From assembly GCA_014534095.1 (NCBI GenBank), contig JACVSD010000003.1, positions 1 through 38,021 of the forward strand: a DNA stretch of 38,021 nucleotides. The letters are read 5' to 3'. The DNA is from Nitrospiraceae bacterium (lineage in GTDB: Bacteria; Nitrospirota; Nitrospiria; Nitrospirales; Nitrospiraceae). Position 1 is the first letter of the stretch. Every line of letters starts with the position of its first letter. The position numbers and the translations under genes are program-made. A model generated the notes under the pieces. It was given only the letters and a program-made list of their open reading frames with translations, had not been told where the DNA came from and searched no databases. Below, in pieces: positions 23,699 to 31,333 of this stretch.

Positions 23699-26182
23699 CT
23701 ATCCTTCAACTTTTTCAACCAGAACTCTGAAATGCGCGGCGTCGGGCTCGAGCGCTTCCTGAAACAAGATTTTGTGTCCGTCATTCTTAAGACTCATGGG
23801 CACGTTCTTGATCGGTTCGCCGGCATCCAGCCAGACCTCCAATTGTTCGCCCGCGTCCATCATCTCAAGTTTGAGCTTGGTCTTCACGTAGTTCAACGGA
23901 CAAGCGACACCACGCAGGTCATATAAAACCGCTGCGGTGGAGGGTGGCGCGGCCGGGATCGCCGGCGTCACCACCGCTGCCGAGGGAACCGAGGCTGCTT
24001 CAACCACCGGTGCGAGTTTCAAATCCTGGCCCATCTTTTCTGTGGCCGCCCGGCAGGCCTCCACGAAGCTTCTGGCGAAGGCCATTTTATCTTGGGCGGA
24101 TTTCGCGGTGGTATCTTTCGGGCCTAAATCGCCAACGAGGCTGCCAAGGTTCCGGTACATCGAAGGCACAATGCCCCTGTCCGCCAATCGTCGGTCAAAC
24201 TCGTGGAAGGTGTCGGCGTCAGTCGCTGGGTCGACTCCCTCGGTCACCAACAAAGCCTTCGCCGCCGCTAATACGGCGCGGTATGACTTATTGACGGAGA
24301 CGGAATACTGATGCTTATCGACGAGCAGCTTCGCTTGATAAAGCTCCTGGTCCGCTTCCAAGATGCCGTTTTCGATCATCTCGAGCGCTCCGCCGGCACA
24401 TTCGCCCGGCCCGAGATCTTCCAGGATAAATTCCTCCTCTCCTTCCCAATCGTAGTAAAAGGTGGGATCTTCCTCATACGGCGGAACGATGGTGTACGGT
24501 ATGAGCTCCTCTTTTAGGCGGTTTTTCCCCGCCCGCGTGATGAACGCCGGCAGGCCTTCGTTAGGCTGACGCTCCCGCCGATAGACCTCAACCAGATGGC
24601 TCAAAGCCGCCGGGACCGCTTTCGCGGGCAGCTTCACGATCATCTGTCCAATTTTGGCTGTCCCATTCACGGACCCGCCGAGGTGCAATTCGTAGTGCGG
24701 CGCAACATGCTCCCCCAGGCGCTTGCCAACACCGTGTAAGCCGATAGTCGAGATATGGTGCTGCGCACAGGAGTTGTGGCACCCGCTGATCTTGACATTC
24801 ACATCGTGCAAGTCTTCCGCCACACGACCCGCCGGAAAGACTTCGGCCAGGGCGCGTGCAAGCCCTTTCGATGAAGTGATCCCGAGGCCGCAGGTATCTG
24901 TACCGGGGCAGGCGATGATGTCCTCAACGAGTTCTGCTCCGGGGTCGGCCAGCCCATGCGACTTCAAATCGTCGTAGAGATGGAGGATCATGTCCTCCGG
25001 AACCCAACGAAGGACCACATTCTGATTGATGGTCGTCCGCAAGTTCCCATTTGAATACCGGTCCGCAAGATCAGCCACGAACAGCATCTGCTCCGCCGTA
25101 ATGTCACCCATGAACAGCTTGATGGCTGCCGTCACATAGCCTGGCTGCTTCTGCCTGACGACGTTCGTCCGCTTCCACATTTGATAGGGCGTCTCTTCTC
25201 CTACCAGGTGGCTGCCATTGCCGTTGTTGTGGCCGTTCCCGGAACCGGGACGTGTCGGCATGATAAGCTGGGCCGGCTCATCGGCATGCTGGAGCAAACT
25301 CAGCGGTCGGTTCACCGGAACGGCGTAGCCCATGGCCGTATAGGCGGCCTCCCACCGGCGCTTGAACTCGTCGAAACCGAGTTTATCGATGACGAACTTC
25401 ATGCGGGCCTTATTGCGGTTCTTGCGGTTACCCAGGGTATCGAACACTTTGATGACCGCTTCAATGCTCGGGATCAGCTCGTCCATCGGCGTGAACTCCC
25501 GCAGCAACTGGGCCACCCGCGGTGTGGAGCCGAGCCCTCCGCCAACCACCATACGAAACCCGATCGCGCCATCGGCTTGCCGAGCGGCGAGCAAACCGAT
25601 GTCGTGGATCGGCGTCAGCGCGCAATCATGCTTGCATCCCGAAAAAGCGATCTTGAATTTCCGCGGGAGGCTTTGGTTCAACGGATTACGCAACAGGTGA
25701 TAGGCCACCGTTTTGGCATAAGGTGTGACATCGAACACTTCTCCCTGGCAGACGCCCGCGAGATGACAGGCCGTCACGTTTCGCACGGTGTTCGCGCAAG
25801 CCTCTCTCGTCGTCAATCCGACTTCTGCCAGCGCGCGCATGATCGTCGGCACTTTCTTAAGTTCCACGAAATGGAGTTGAATATCCTGCCGAGTGGTGAC
25901 ATGGCCCACCCCTGTGGCATAGCGGTCGGCAATTTCAGCCACGCGCCTGATTTGGTTGGAAGAGATGCCCCCGAACGGGATCTTGATGCGGACCATCTGG
26001 ACGCCGGGCTGGCGCTGACCATAGATGCCGTATTGCAAACGAAACGGTTTGAACAGATCGCTCGAGACGTCTCCGGCCAGCGTCTTCATCGCCTCGGCTT
26101 CGAAGGTTTCGATCTCTTCCTCGATAGCTGCGGGAATGGGAGCGGTTCTGATTTCGGGGATCACGAGCTGCGGCGTGCTCAT
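23699..26182 (-). CDS. siroheme nitrite/sulfite reductase with C-terminal TusA-like domain
   Basis: An 827-residue fusion protein. Residues 30-560 are two tandem ferredoxin-like plus siroheme/Fe-S halves of the NiR/SiR family. Cysteines sit at 139, 145, 183, 187 (CHLAGVC, CKHDC) and again at 425, 431, 468, 472 (CPGTDTC, CHNSC). A Gly/Asn-rich linker near 313-325 separates the halves. Residues 570-725 are a helical region of unknown role. After an Ala/Pro linker, 752-827 is a TusA/SirA-like sulfur carrier with RGVACPLNYVKTKL (Cys761). In the cys operon it most likely reduces sulfite to sulfide, and the TusA domain could carry sulfur. The ATG at 26182 has AAAGGAGG eight bases upstream. Nitrite activity cannot be ruled out. 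Confidence 0.9.
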   Translation of the reverse strand: MSTPQLVIPEIRTAPIPAAIEEEIETFEAEAMKTLAGDVSSDLFKPFRLQYGIYGQRQPGVQMVRIKIPFGGISSNQIRRVAEIADRYATGVGHVTTRQDIQLHFVELKKVPTIMRALAEVGLTTREACANTVRNVTACHLAGVCQGEVFDVTPYAKTVAYHLLRNPLNQSLPRKFKIAFSGCKHDCALTPIHDIGLLAARQADGAIGFRMVVGGGLGSTPRVAQLLREFTPMDELIPSIEAVIKVFDTLGNRKNRNKARMKFVIDKLGFDEFKRRWEAAYTAMGYAVPVNRPLSLLQHADEPAQLIMPTRPGSGNGHNNGNGSHLVGEETPYQMWKRTNVVRQKQPGYVTAAIKLFMGDITAEQMLFVADLADRYSNGNLRTTINQNVVLRWVPEDMILHLYDDLKSHGLADPGAELVEDIIACPGTDTCGLGITSSKGLARALAEVFPAGRVAEDLHDVNVKISGCHNSCAQHHISTIGLHGVGKRLGEHVAPHYELHLGGSVNGTAKIGQMIVKLPAKAVPAALSHLVEVYRRERQPNEGLPAFITRAGKNRLKEELIPYTIVPPYEEDPTFYYDWEGEEEFILEDLGPGECAGGALEMIENGILEADQELYQAKLLVDKHQYSVSVNKSYRAVLAAAKALLVTEGVDPATDADTFHEFDRRLADRGIVPSMYRNLGSLVGDLGPKDTTAKSAQDKMAFARSFVEACRAATEKMGQDLKLAPVVEAASVPSAAVVTPAIPAAPPSTAAVLYDLRGVACPLNYVKTKLKLEMMDAGEQLEVWLDAGEPIKNVPMSLKNDGHKILFQEALEPDAAHFRVLVEKVEG

Positions 26183-26243
26183 CGAACGGGCCTCCTTTAA
26201 AATCTTCTCTTTCCCGGCATGGGGCCGGAGCAATCAGCACAGA

Positions 26244-26693
26244 TCAGATGTGGTACATGGGATTACGTTGCTCTTCGATGGCTTGTTGCCGGGCTGCCAA
26301 TTGGTCTATGGTGATCTTCTCGAGCACGTTTCGTTCTGCCCGTTGCACTTCGTCCCATACATGACCAAGCAACCGGTCCGCGCCTGTTGCTCCACTCGCA
26401 CTGCCCGAACCATAAAACGACTGGTGGAACACCGGACCGTCCAACGCCTCCATGATGTCGGCTACTGAAAGATCAGCTGGCTTTCGGCTCAGGCGGTATC
26501 CACCTTGCGCCCCACGGATACTTTCGACCAGACCTGCCTTTTTCATAGAATGGAGCACTTGTTCCAAAAAGCGGATCGGAATCCCCTGGTGCCGGGCGAT
26601 TAGCCGGGCCTGAACCGGCACGTCTTGGCGAACATGCATTGCGAGATCAACGGCCGCCATGATCCCATAAGTGACGCGCTGAGAGACTCGCAT
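26244..26693 (-). CDS. Rrf2 family transcriptional regulator (CymR/IscR-like)
   Basis: A 149-residue winged-helix regulator. The start MRVSQRVTYGIMAAVDLA is the family's recognition helix region. IRFLEQVLHSMKKAGLVES is the wing, and RGAQGGYRLSRKPADLSVADIMEAL is the Rrf2 signature. No cysteine is present at all, so it cannot hold an Fe-S cluster as IscR does and is closer to cysteine-responsive CymR. It heads the sulfur operon, with a 61-base gap to the sulfite reductase, and has a near-consensus promoter at 26722-26750. A repressor of its own operon that responds to cysteine or its precursor is a reasonable inference. The ATG at 26693 has no clear ribosome site. Confidence 0.9.
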   Translation of the reverse strand: MRVSQRVTYGIMAAVDLAMHVRQDVPVQARLIARHQGIPIRFLEQVLHSMKKAGLVESIRGAQGGYRLSRKPADLSVADIMEALDGPVFHQSFYGSGSASGATGADRLLGHVWDEVQRAERNVLEKITIDQLAARQQAIEEQRNPMYHI

Positions 26694-26721
26694 TCTTTAT
26701 TATTCCGGTAGGGATTCAGAT

Positions 26722-26750
26722 TTTATAATGGGTGGGCCCTGCACTGTCAA
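26722..26750 (-). promoter_or_regulatory. strong sigma70-type promoter of the sulfur operon
   Basis: On the minus strand TTGACA (26750-26745), exactly 17 bp, TATAAA (26727-26722). Transcription would begin near 26715, about 22 bases before the regulator ATG. The A/T-rich stretch around and after the -10 box (26694-26730) contains imperfect half-sites (TTATTATTCC and GGATT) and is the natural place for an Rrf2-type operator. The operator itself is a guess. Confidence 0.7.
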
Positions 26751-26861
26751 GGGAGGCTTCGCTGGTTCAGAAAACTTTTAAACGTCAGCAGCACAGTAGC
26801 TCGTAATTGACATCGCAGGGGTCCTGCGCAATAATCCCGCCTCTTCTTCGTGTGGTATTCC

Positions 26862-27449
26862 ATGCCCGTCCCTTCGCCTCTCTTTACACTTCTGTTGATG
26901 ACGACAGATCCGTCCTTGCAAAACCTTTTTGAGCACCTCTTCCAAGACGCGGCAATCACCGTGATTTCAAACGCTGGGGCTCTTCACAAAGCGCCCACGA
27001 AAGAACCGTTCGACGCGGTCATTGTGGAGTCTCCAGCGGGACAAGGACTGGCCGCCTCTCTCAGCGATCACGTTCACCCATCCCGGACATTGTTCGTGAC
27101 GGGCTCGCGTGCCGTGCTCAAAAAGACCGCGAAGATGATGCAGCTGATGAATCGGGCTAACGCACAGCCTGCGGATAAAATGACGGGGGCGTCGCTTGAA
27201 GGCTATCTCGAAATGAAGATGGGAGATTTCGTAAAAGGCATGCGCAACGGATCGGCAAGGAATCTCCATCCAATCCTGATCTCGGCCGTCGAACGCCCAC
27301 TCATTACGTCTGCATTGCGCGAAACTCAAGGCAACCAACTTCAAGCGGCTGAACTCTTGGGACTCAACCGCAATACGTTACGAAAAAAGATGACGGACCT
27401 CCATATCCCCTTGAAACGAACCAAGGCAAAAGCTAACCGGACTGTGTAG
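26862..27449 (+). CDS. pseudo-receiver and Fis-type helix-turn-helix protein
   Basis: A 195-residue putative DNA-binding regulator. Residues 1-100 look like a response-regulator receiver fold (LLLMTTDPSLQNLFEHLF, FDAVIVES, TLFVTGS). The phospho-acceptor Asp is replaced by Glu in AVIVESPAG, so it is probably a degenerate receiver. The C-terminal 50 residues are a Fis/NtrC-type domain: LISAVERPLITSAL, GNQLQAAELLGLNRNTL and RKKMTDL. The AAA+ sigma54-activating domain that normally links these two in NtrC proteins is missing. The start is set at the ATG 26862; a GTG at 26850 is possible. It diverges from the Rrf2 gene and precedes HU by 66 bases. The target is unknown. Confidence 0.75.
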   Translation: MPVPSPLFTLLLMTTDPSLQNLFEHLFQDAAITVISNAGALHKAPTKEPFDAVIVESPAGQGLAASLSDHVHPSRTLFVTGSRAVLKKTAKMMQLMNRANAQPADKMTGASLEGYLEMKMGDFVKGMRNGSARNLHPILISAVERPLITSALRETQGNQLQAAELLGLNRNTLRKKMTDLHIPLKRTKAKANRTV

Positions 27450-27515
27450 CGTTCTCGCAAATAGAGCATCAGCACGAGGTGGGCCTTCATGGTACTTAAC
27501 AAGGAGGGGACGGGG

Positions 27516-27788
27516 ATGACGAAAGAAGAAATCATCGCAAGGATGGCCGCGTCTGCGGGCATTACAAAGCTTGCCGCCGGTACGGCACTTCAAGCTTTTA
27601 CCGGAGCCGTGACCGCGTCCCTGAAGAGAGGGCAGCGGGTCTCTCTCATCAACTTCGGTACGTTCACCATCTCAAAGCGCAAAGCTCGCATCGGACGCAA
27701 CCCAAGGACGGGGGCCGCACTCAAGATTCCAGCTGCCAAAGTGCCCAAGTTCTCTGCCGGGAAGGAACTGCGTTCTGCGGTGAAGTAA
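27516..27788 (+). CDS. hup: HU family DNA-binding protein
   Basis: A 90-residue histone-like protein. The N-terminal dimer part starts at MTKEEIIARMAASAG. The DNA-arm has INFGTFTISKRKARIGRNP with the GRNPRTG signature, and the C-terminal helix KFSAGKELRSAVK is intact. The ATG at 27516 has AAGGAGG eight bases upstream. An upstream start at 27489 is rejected because it adds residues before the ribosome site. It is the second HU/IHF-type gene in the window and differs clearly from that at 3335. The Fis-like gene lies just before it. No clear terminator was found after it. Confidence 0.92.
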   Translation: MTKEEIIARMAASAGITKLAAGTALQAFTGAVTASLKRGQRVSLINFGTFTISKRKARIGRNPRTGAALKIPAAKVPKFSAGKELRSAVK

Positions 27789-27864
27789 TTCTCCCGGACG
27801 TGAAGCCTTGGCACAAAGGCGAGCTGCAACCAGCCACTGGTGGAAGCTCGGGAGCGCGGGTTTC

Positions 27865-27891
27865 TTGACTCTTCACGCGGCCCTATATTAG
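27865..27891 (+). promoter_or_regulatory. candidate promoter of tRNA-Val
   Basis: TTGACT (27865-27870), 15 bp, TATTAG (27886-27891); a 17-bp spacing reaches TTAGCA instead. The tRNA begins at 27910, about 20 bases on. The -35 box is good and the -10 box is poor, so the call is moderate. Confidence 0.45.
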
Positions 27892-27909
27892 CATGCGCAC
27901 CCAGACGAT

Positions 27910-27984
27910 AGGCGCGTAGCTCAGGGGGAGAGCGCTACCTTGACACGGTAGAGGTCGACGGTTCAAGACCGTCCGCGCCTACCA
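27910..27984 (+). tRNA. tRNA-Val(GAC)
   Basis: A complete 75-base cloverleaf with an encoded CCA end. The acceptor stem AGGCGCG/CGCGCCT has seven pairs and the discriminator is A. The D stem is GCTC/GAGC. The anticodon stem CTACC/GGTAG encloses the loop TTGACAC with anticodon GAC, which reads valine codons GTC and GTT. The T stem is GACGG/CCGTC with loop TTCAAGA. It lies upstream of thrS and is followed by a palindrome and a terminator hairpin. Confidence 0.95.
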
Positions 27985-27998
27985 TCCATCGATGGATG
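27983..27998. repeat. 16-base perfect palindrome at the tRNA-Val 3' end
   Basis: CATCCATC followed by its exact reverse complement GATGGATG. The first two bases (CA) are the last two of the tRNA CCA end. It has no loop, so it may be a protein-binding dyad or a processing signal and not a terminator. Confidence 0.7.
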
Positions 27999-28008
27999 TA
28001 TCGTTTTG

Positions 28009-28044
28009 AGGCACTTCTTTGCCTATCGAGGCGGGGTGCCTTTT
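28009..28044 (+). terminator. hairpin terminator after tRNA-Val, possibly thrS attenuator
   Basis: AGGCAC pairs with GTGCCT, and an inner GCCT/AGGC pair lies around an ATCG loop. The stem is followed by TTTT at 28041-28044. It lies between tRNA-Val and the thrS start at 28092. It most simply ends the tRNA transcript, and it could also attenuate read-through into thrS. No T-box motif is visible. Confidence 0.6.
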
Positions 28045-28091
28045 GTCGTTTCTTAGCGAGCCTGGAAAAAAATAGGTCAACTGACATTGGT

Positions 28092-30023
28092 ATGCAGATT
28101 ACATTGAAGGATGGCAGAAGCGGCGTCGTGGACCCCGGGCAAACTGTTGGAGCCGCCCTGTCTGCGCTCGGCGTGACACTCGGGCCCGATATTCTGGCCG
28201 CCAAGGTGAACGGGCAAGTTGTCGACCTTTCACGACCCCTCTTGGAAGACGCGACGATCGAGCCGGTGCGGTTCGACAGTCCTGAGGGACGGGATGTATA
28301 CCGCCACAGCAGCACCCACATCATGGCGCAGGCAGTGAAAGAAGTCTTTCCCAACGCACAATTGACCATCGGTCCGGCGCTGGAAGACAGCTTCTTCTAT
28401 GATTTTGCATTTGAGCGGGCGTTTACCCCTGAGGATCTGGAAAAAATCGAGAAACGGGCAGCGGAGATTATAGGACGAAACCTGACGATCACGCGCCGCG
28501 AATTCACCAAGGATGAGGCCATCGCGTTCTTCAACGCTCGAGGAGAACACTATAAGGTCGAACTGATCCGGAGTTTTCCCGAGAACGAGCCGATCTCGGC
28601 ATATGCGCAAGGAGACTTTGTAGATTTGTGTCGAGGCCCGCATCTCCCGGCAACCGGCCAAGTCGGGGCCTTTAAGCTGCTCAGTACGGCGGGCGCCTAC
28701 TGGCGCGGTGATGAACGCAATCCCATGTTGCAACGAATCTACGGCACGTCCTTTCCGACTCAGGCCGATCTCGATGCTCATTTGGCGCGTTTAGAGGAAA
28801 TCAAGCGGCGGGATCATCGGAAAGTCGGCAAAGAACTCGATCTCATTTCCGTCCAAGACGAGATTGGCCCTGGTTTAGTGCTGTGGCATCCGAAAGGGGC
28901 CGCCATTCGTCTTTTGATCGAAAACTTTTGGCGCGAACAGCACATCAAGGATGGCTATGAGCTGGTGTATTCGCCACATGTCGCACGCCTGGACCTCTGG
29001 AAAACCAGCGGACACGTCGATTACTACCGCGACAATATGTTCGCCTCCATGAAGATCGAAGGCAGCGAATATCAATTAAAGCCGATGAATTGCCCCTATC
29101 ACATCATGATTTACAAGTCGCATCTTCGAAGCTACCGCGACCTGCCGATTCGATATGGCGAACTGGGGACTGTTTACCGGTATGAGAGGACAGGCGTCCT
29201 TCACGGTTTGCTCCGGGTACGCGGATTCACACAGGACGACGCGCATCTGTTCTGCCGCCCCGATCAAATGGAGCCGGAAGTCAGCCGCGTCTTAGACTTC
29301 ACCTTCCTTGTCTTGCGCACGTTCGGGTTCTCGGAGTTTGAAGTGTACCTCTCCACCAGGCCGAAAGAGTCGGTCGGTTCGGATGAACACTGGACGCTCG
29401 CCACAAGCGCCCTGGAAGCGGCGCTGAAAAGCCGAAACATTGCCTACACTGTGGACGCGGGAGGAGGAGCCTTCTACGGCCCCAAGATCGACATCAAGAT
29501 CAAAGACGCCCTCGGCCGTTCATGGCAATGCTCAACCGTCCAGGTCGATTTCAATAACCCCGAGCGGTTCGACTTAAGTTATATCGGCGAGGATGGCAAA
29601 GCCCACCAGCCCATCATGATTCATCGCGCACTGATGGGATCCATAGAGCGGTTCTTCGGCATTTTGATCGAACATTACGGCGGAGCCTTCCCGACTTGGC
29701 TGGCCCCTGTTCAGGTTATGGTAATGAATATCACTGATCACCAACGTGACTATGTCGCGGCCGTGGTTGCCCAATTGAAAACGGCCGGCTTTCGTGCCGA
29801 AGCCGACCTGCGGAACGAAAAGATCGGTTTAAAAATCCGCGAAGCAGAGAAGTCAAAGATTCCTTTCATGCTCGTCGCCGGGGATCGTGAAGTGCAAGGC
29901 GGAACAGTCTCCGTTAGAGGCCGGAGTGGATCAAACCTGGGCAGTATGACGGTGGCTGCGTTGCTGGATCTCTTGCGCGCCGACATCACGCGCCCGCAGC
30001 ACGAACTTCAACACACACACTAA
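28092..30023 (+). CDS. thrS: threonine--tRNA ligase
   Basis: A 643-residue class II aminoacyl-tRNA synthetase. The N-terminal TGS domain starts at MQITLKDGRSG. The editing (SAD) domain has HSSTHIMAQAVKEVFP with the catalytic HxxxH, and GDFVDLCRGPHLP. The catalytic core shows KPMNCPYHIMIYKS with the zinc-binding Cys, motif 2 (RYERTGVLHGLLRVRGFTQDD) and motif 3 (HRALMGSIERFFGILIEHYGG). A C-terminal anticodon domain completes it. The length equals E. coli ThrS (642). The ATG at 28092 fits the family start; its ribosome site (AGGT) is 14 bases away and poor. It leads into infC with only ten bases between. Confidence 0.96.
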   Translation: MQITLKDGRSGVVDPGQTVGAALSALGVTLGPDILAAKVNGQVVDLSRPLLEDATIEPVRFDSPEGRDVYRHSSTHIMAQAVKEVFPNAQLTIGPALEDSFFYDFAFERAFTPEDLEKIEKRAAEIIGRNLTITRREFTKDEAIAFFNARGEHYKVELIRSFPENEPISAYAQGDFVDLCRGPHLPATGQVGAFKLLSTAGAYWRGDERNPMLQRIYGTSFPTQADLDAHLARLEEIKRRDHRKVGKELDLISVQDEIGPGLVLWHPKGAAIRLLIENFWREQHIKDGYELVYSPHVARLDLWKTSGHVDYYRDNMFASMKIEGSEYQLKPMNCPYHIMIYKSHLRSYRDLPIRYGELGTVYRYERTGVLHGLLRVRGFTQDDAHLFCRPDQMEPEVSRVLDFTFLVLRTFGFSEFEVYLSTRPKESVGSDEHWTLATSALEAALKSRNIAYTVDAGGGAFYGPKIDIKIKDALGRSWQCSTVQVDFNNPERFDLSYIGEDGKAHQPIMIHRALMGSIERFFGILIEHYGGAFPTWLAPVQVMVMNITDHQRDYVAAVVAQLKTAGFRAEADLRNEKIGLKIREAEKSKIPFMLVAGDREVQGGTVSVRGRSGSNLGSMTVAALLDLLRADITRPQHELQHTH

Positions 30024-30033
30024 GAGGTGGCCT

Positions 30034-30543
30034 ATCGTTCCCAAACTGCGCGTGAATCGTGAAATTCGTGTCCGGGAAGTGAGGGTTATCGGTCCAGAAG
30101 GCGAGCAACTGGGTATTCTTCCCACCCCTGACGCGTTTCGCCAAGCACAGGAGCAAGGCTACGATCTTGTAGAAGTGGCGCCCACTTCTGTGCCGCCTGT
30201 CTGCCGTATTATGGATTACGGCAAGTACAAGTACGAAACTAGCAAGAAGGAACACCAGAGCCGCCGGCATCAGAAGTCGACGCAAGTGAAGGAGATCAAG
30301 CTGCGTCCCAGGACGGACAAGCATGACTTGGAGATTAAGATTCGGCAGATGAAGACCTTCCTCGAAGAAGGGAATAAAACGAAAGTCACCCTGACGTTCC
30401 GCGGGCGTGAAATGGCCAATCAGGAAATGGGACGTGCGTTGATGAGCGCTGTGATTGCGCAGGTTTCCGATACAGGCACCATCGAGTATGCGCCACGAAT
30501 GGAAGGTCGTAGTCTGATCATGATCGTGGCCCCGAAGCACTGA
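30034..30543 (+). CDS. infC: translation initiation factor IF-3, probable ATC start
   Basis: A 169-residue factor that prevents joining of ribosome subunits and checks the initiator codon. The N-domain (RVNREIRVREVRVIGPEGEQ) is followed by a linker and the C-domain with RGREMANQEMGRAL. The only standard start is GTG at 30052, which would cut the usual N-terminal residues and lies 24 bases from the ribosome site. GAGGTGG at 30024-30030 lies ideally placed before ATC at 30034 (reading V-P-K-L-R-V after it). IF-3 genes often begin with rare codons such as ATT, which permits autoregulation, so ATC is chosen. It lies in the conserved thrS-infC-rpmI-rplT order. Confidence 0.88.
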   Translation: MVPKLRVNREIRVREVRVIGPEGEQLGILPTPDAFRQAQEQGYDLVEVAPTSVPPVCRIMDYGKYKYETSKKEHQSRRHQKSTQVKEIKLRPRTDKHDLEIKIRQMKTFLEEGNKTKVTLTFRGREMANQEMGRALMSAVIAQVSDTGTIEYAPRMEGRSLIMIVAPKH

Positions 30544-30578
30544 TGAGGCCGGGTCTACTAAACCAAAGGGATTGAACC

Positions 30579-30773
30579 ATGAAAATGAAAACACACAAGG
30601 GCGCAAGCAAACGCTTTGCAAAGACGGGATCTGGAAAGATCGTGAGACGCAAGGCCGGAAAGCGCCATCTATTGACGCACAAGAAGCGAGACCACAAACG
30701 GCGTTTGAGCGGAACGCAAGTCGTCGACACGACGGCCACAATGTCTTTGAATCGGCTATTGCCCTATGCCTAA
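30579..30773 (+). CDS. rpmI: 50S ribosomal protein L35
   Basis: A 64-residue basic protein that matches L35 across its length: MKMKTHKGASKRFAKTGSGK at the N-terminus and RRKAGKRHLLTHKKRDHKRR in the middle. The start ATG at 30579 is preceded by AAAGGGA. The gene is between infC and rplT with gaps of 35 and 43 bases, the normal order in bacteria. Confidence 0.97.
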   Translation: MKMKTHKGASKRFAKTGSGKIVRRKAGKRHLLTHKKRDHKRRLSGTQVVDTTATMSLNRLLPYA

Positions 30774-30816
30774 CGAGTCCCCTCACGCTAAACGATCTTA
30801 AAAAGGAGTATCCCTC

Positions 30817-31185
30817 ATGCCTCGCGCAAAAGGTGGACCTAAAACCAGACATCGACGAAACAAGCGGCTGAAGCTTGCCAAAGGGCAGTATGGGGCTAAG
30901 AGCCGGCTATTCCGTTCCGCTACAGAGAGCGTGGATAAAGGCCTAACCTATGCCTATACGGGGCGGAAAAACAGAAAGCGGGATTTCCGGCGCCTTTGGG
31001 TGGCTCGCATTAGCGCCGCCGTCCGAGCTCGTGGATTGACCTATGGCCGGTTTATCAATGCGCTCAAGAAGGCGAACGTATTGCTAGACCGCAAGGTCTT
31101 GTCAGATATGGCAATCAAGGACAGTGCCGGTTTTGAGAAGCTGGTCGGCCTCGCCAAGGAACAGTTTTCTTCCGCCGCGGCGTAG
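30817..31185 (+). CDS. rplT: 50S ribosomal protein L20
   Basis: A 122-residue protein needed for early 50S assembly. [19 protein letters not shown] is the basic N-terminal extension that threads into 23S r[23 protein letters not shown] and the C-terminal globular part with [19 protein letters not shown] are typical. AAGGAG lies eight bases before the ATG. In E. coli L20 represses its own operon by binding the leader; no such leader structure was checked here. It is the last gene of the thrS unit and is followed by a terminator. Confidence 0.97.
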   Translation: MPRAKGGPKTRHRRNKRLKLAKGQYGAKSRLFRSATESVDKGLTYAYTGRKNRKRDFRRLWVARISAAVRARGLTYGRFINALKKANVLLDRKVLSDMAIKDSAGFEKLVGLAKEQFSSAAA

Positions 31186-31220
31186 CTGCCGTTTCGTTCT
31201 CCCATATCATCCGACGCGTG

Positions 31221-31251
31221 AAAGGGGACGACATCATGTCGCTCCCCTTTT
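31221..31251 (+). terminator. terminator of the thrS-infC-rpmI-rplT unit
   Basis: AAAGGGG at 31221-31227 pairs with CCCCTTT at 31244-31250. An inner CGACA/TGTCG pair surrounds a TCA loop, and a T run continues after the stem. It lies 35 bases after rplT, and the next gene on the other strand (pheT) converges. The 148-base gap holds nothing else. Confidence 0.8.
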
Positions 31252-31333
31252 ATGTTTTAGGGTTCAATCCAGCGCATCGGATCATGTACCGTTGACCGGG
31301 CGCACGGTATGGCAGGGCGGGGAAAACTGGCGT

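Noticed and set aside
25181..26200. 339-residue plus-strand frame opposite the sulfite reductase
   Set aside because: Antisense to the conserved reductase; no ribosome site and no domain.
27985..28091. T-box or threonine leader before thrS
   Set aside because: No T-box motif, specifier loop or threonine-rich leader peptide is visible. Only a simple hairpin is seen.
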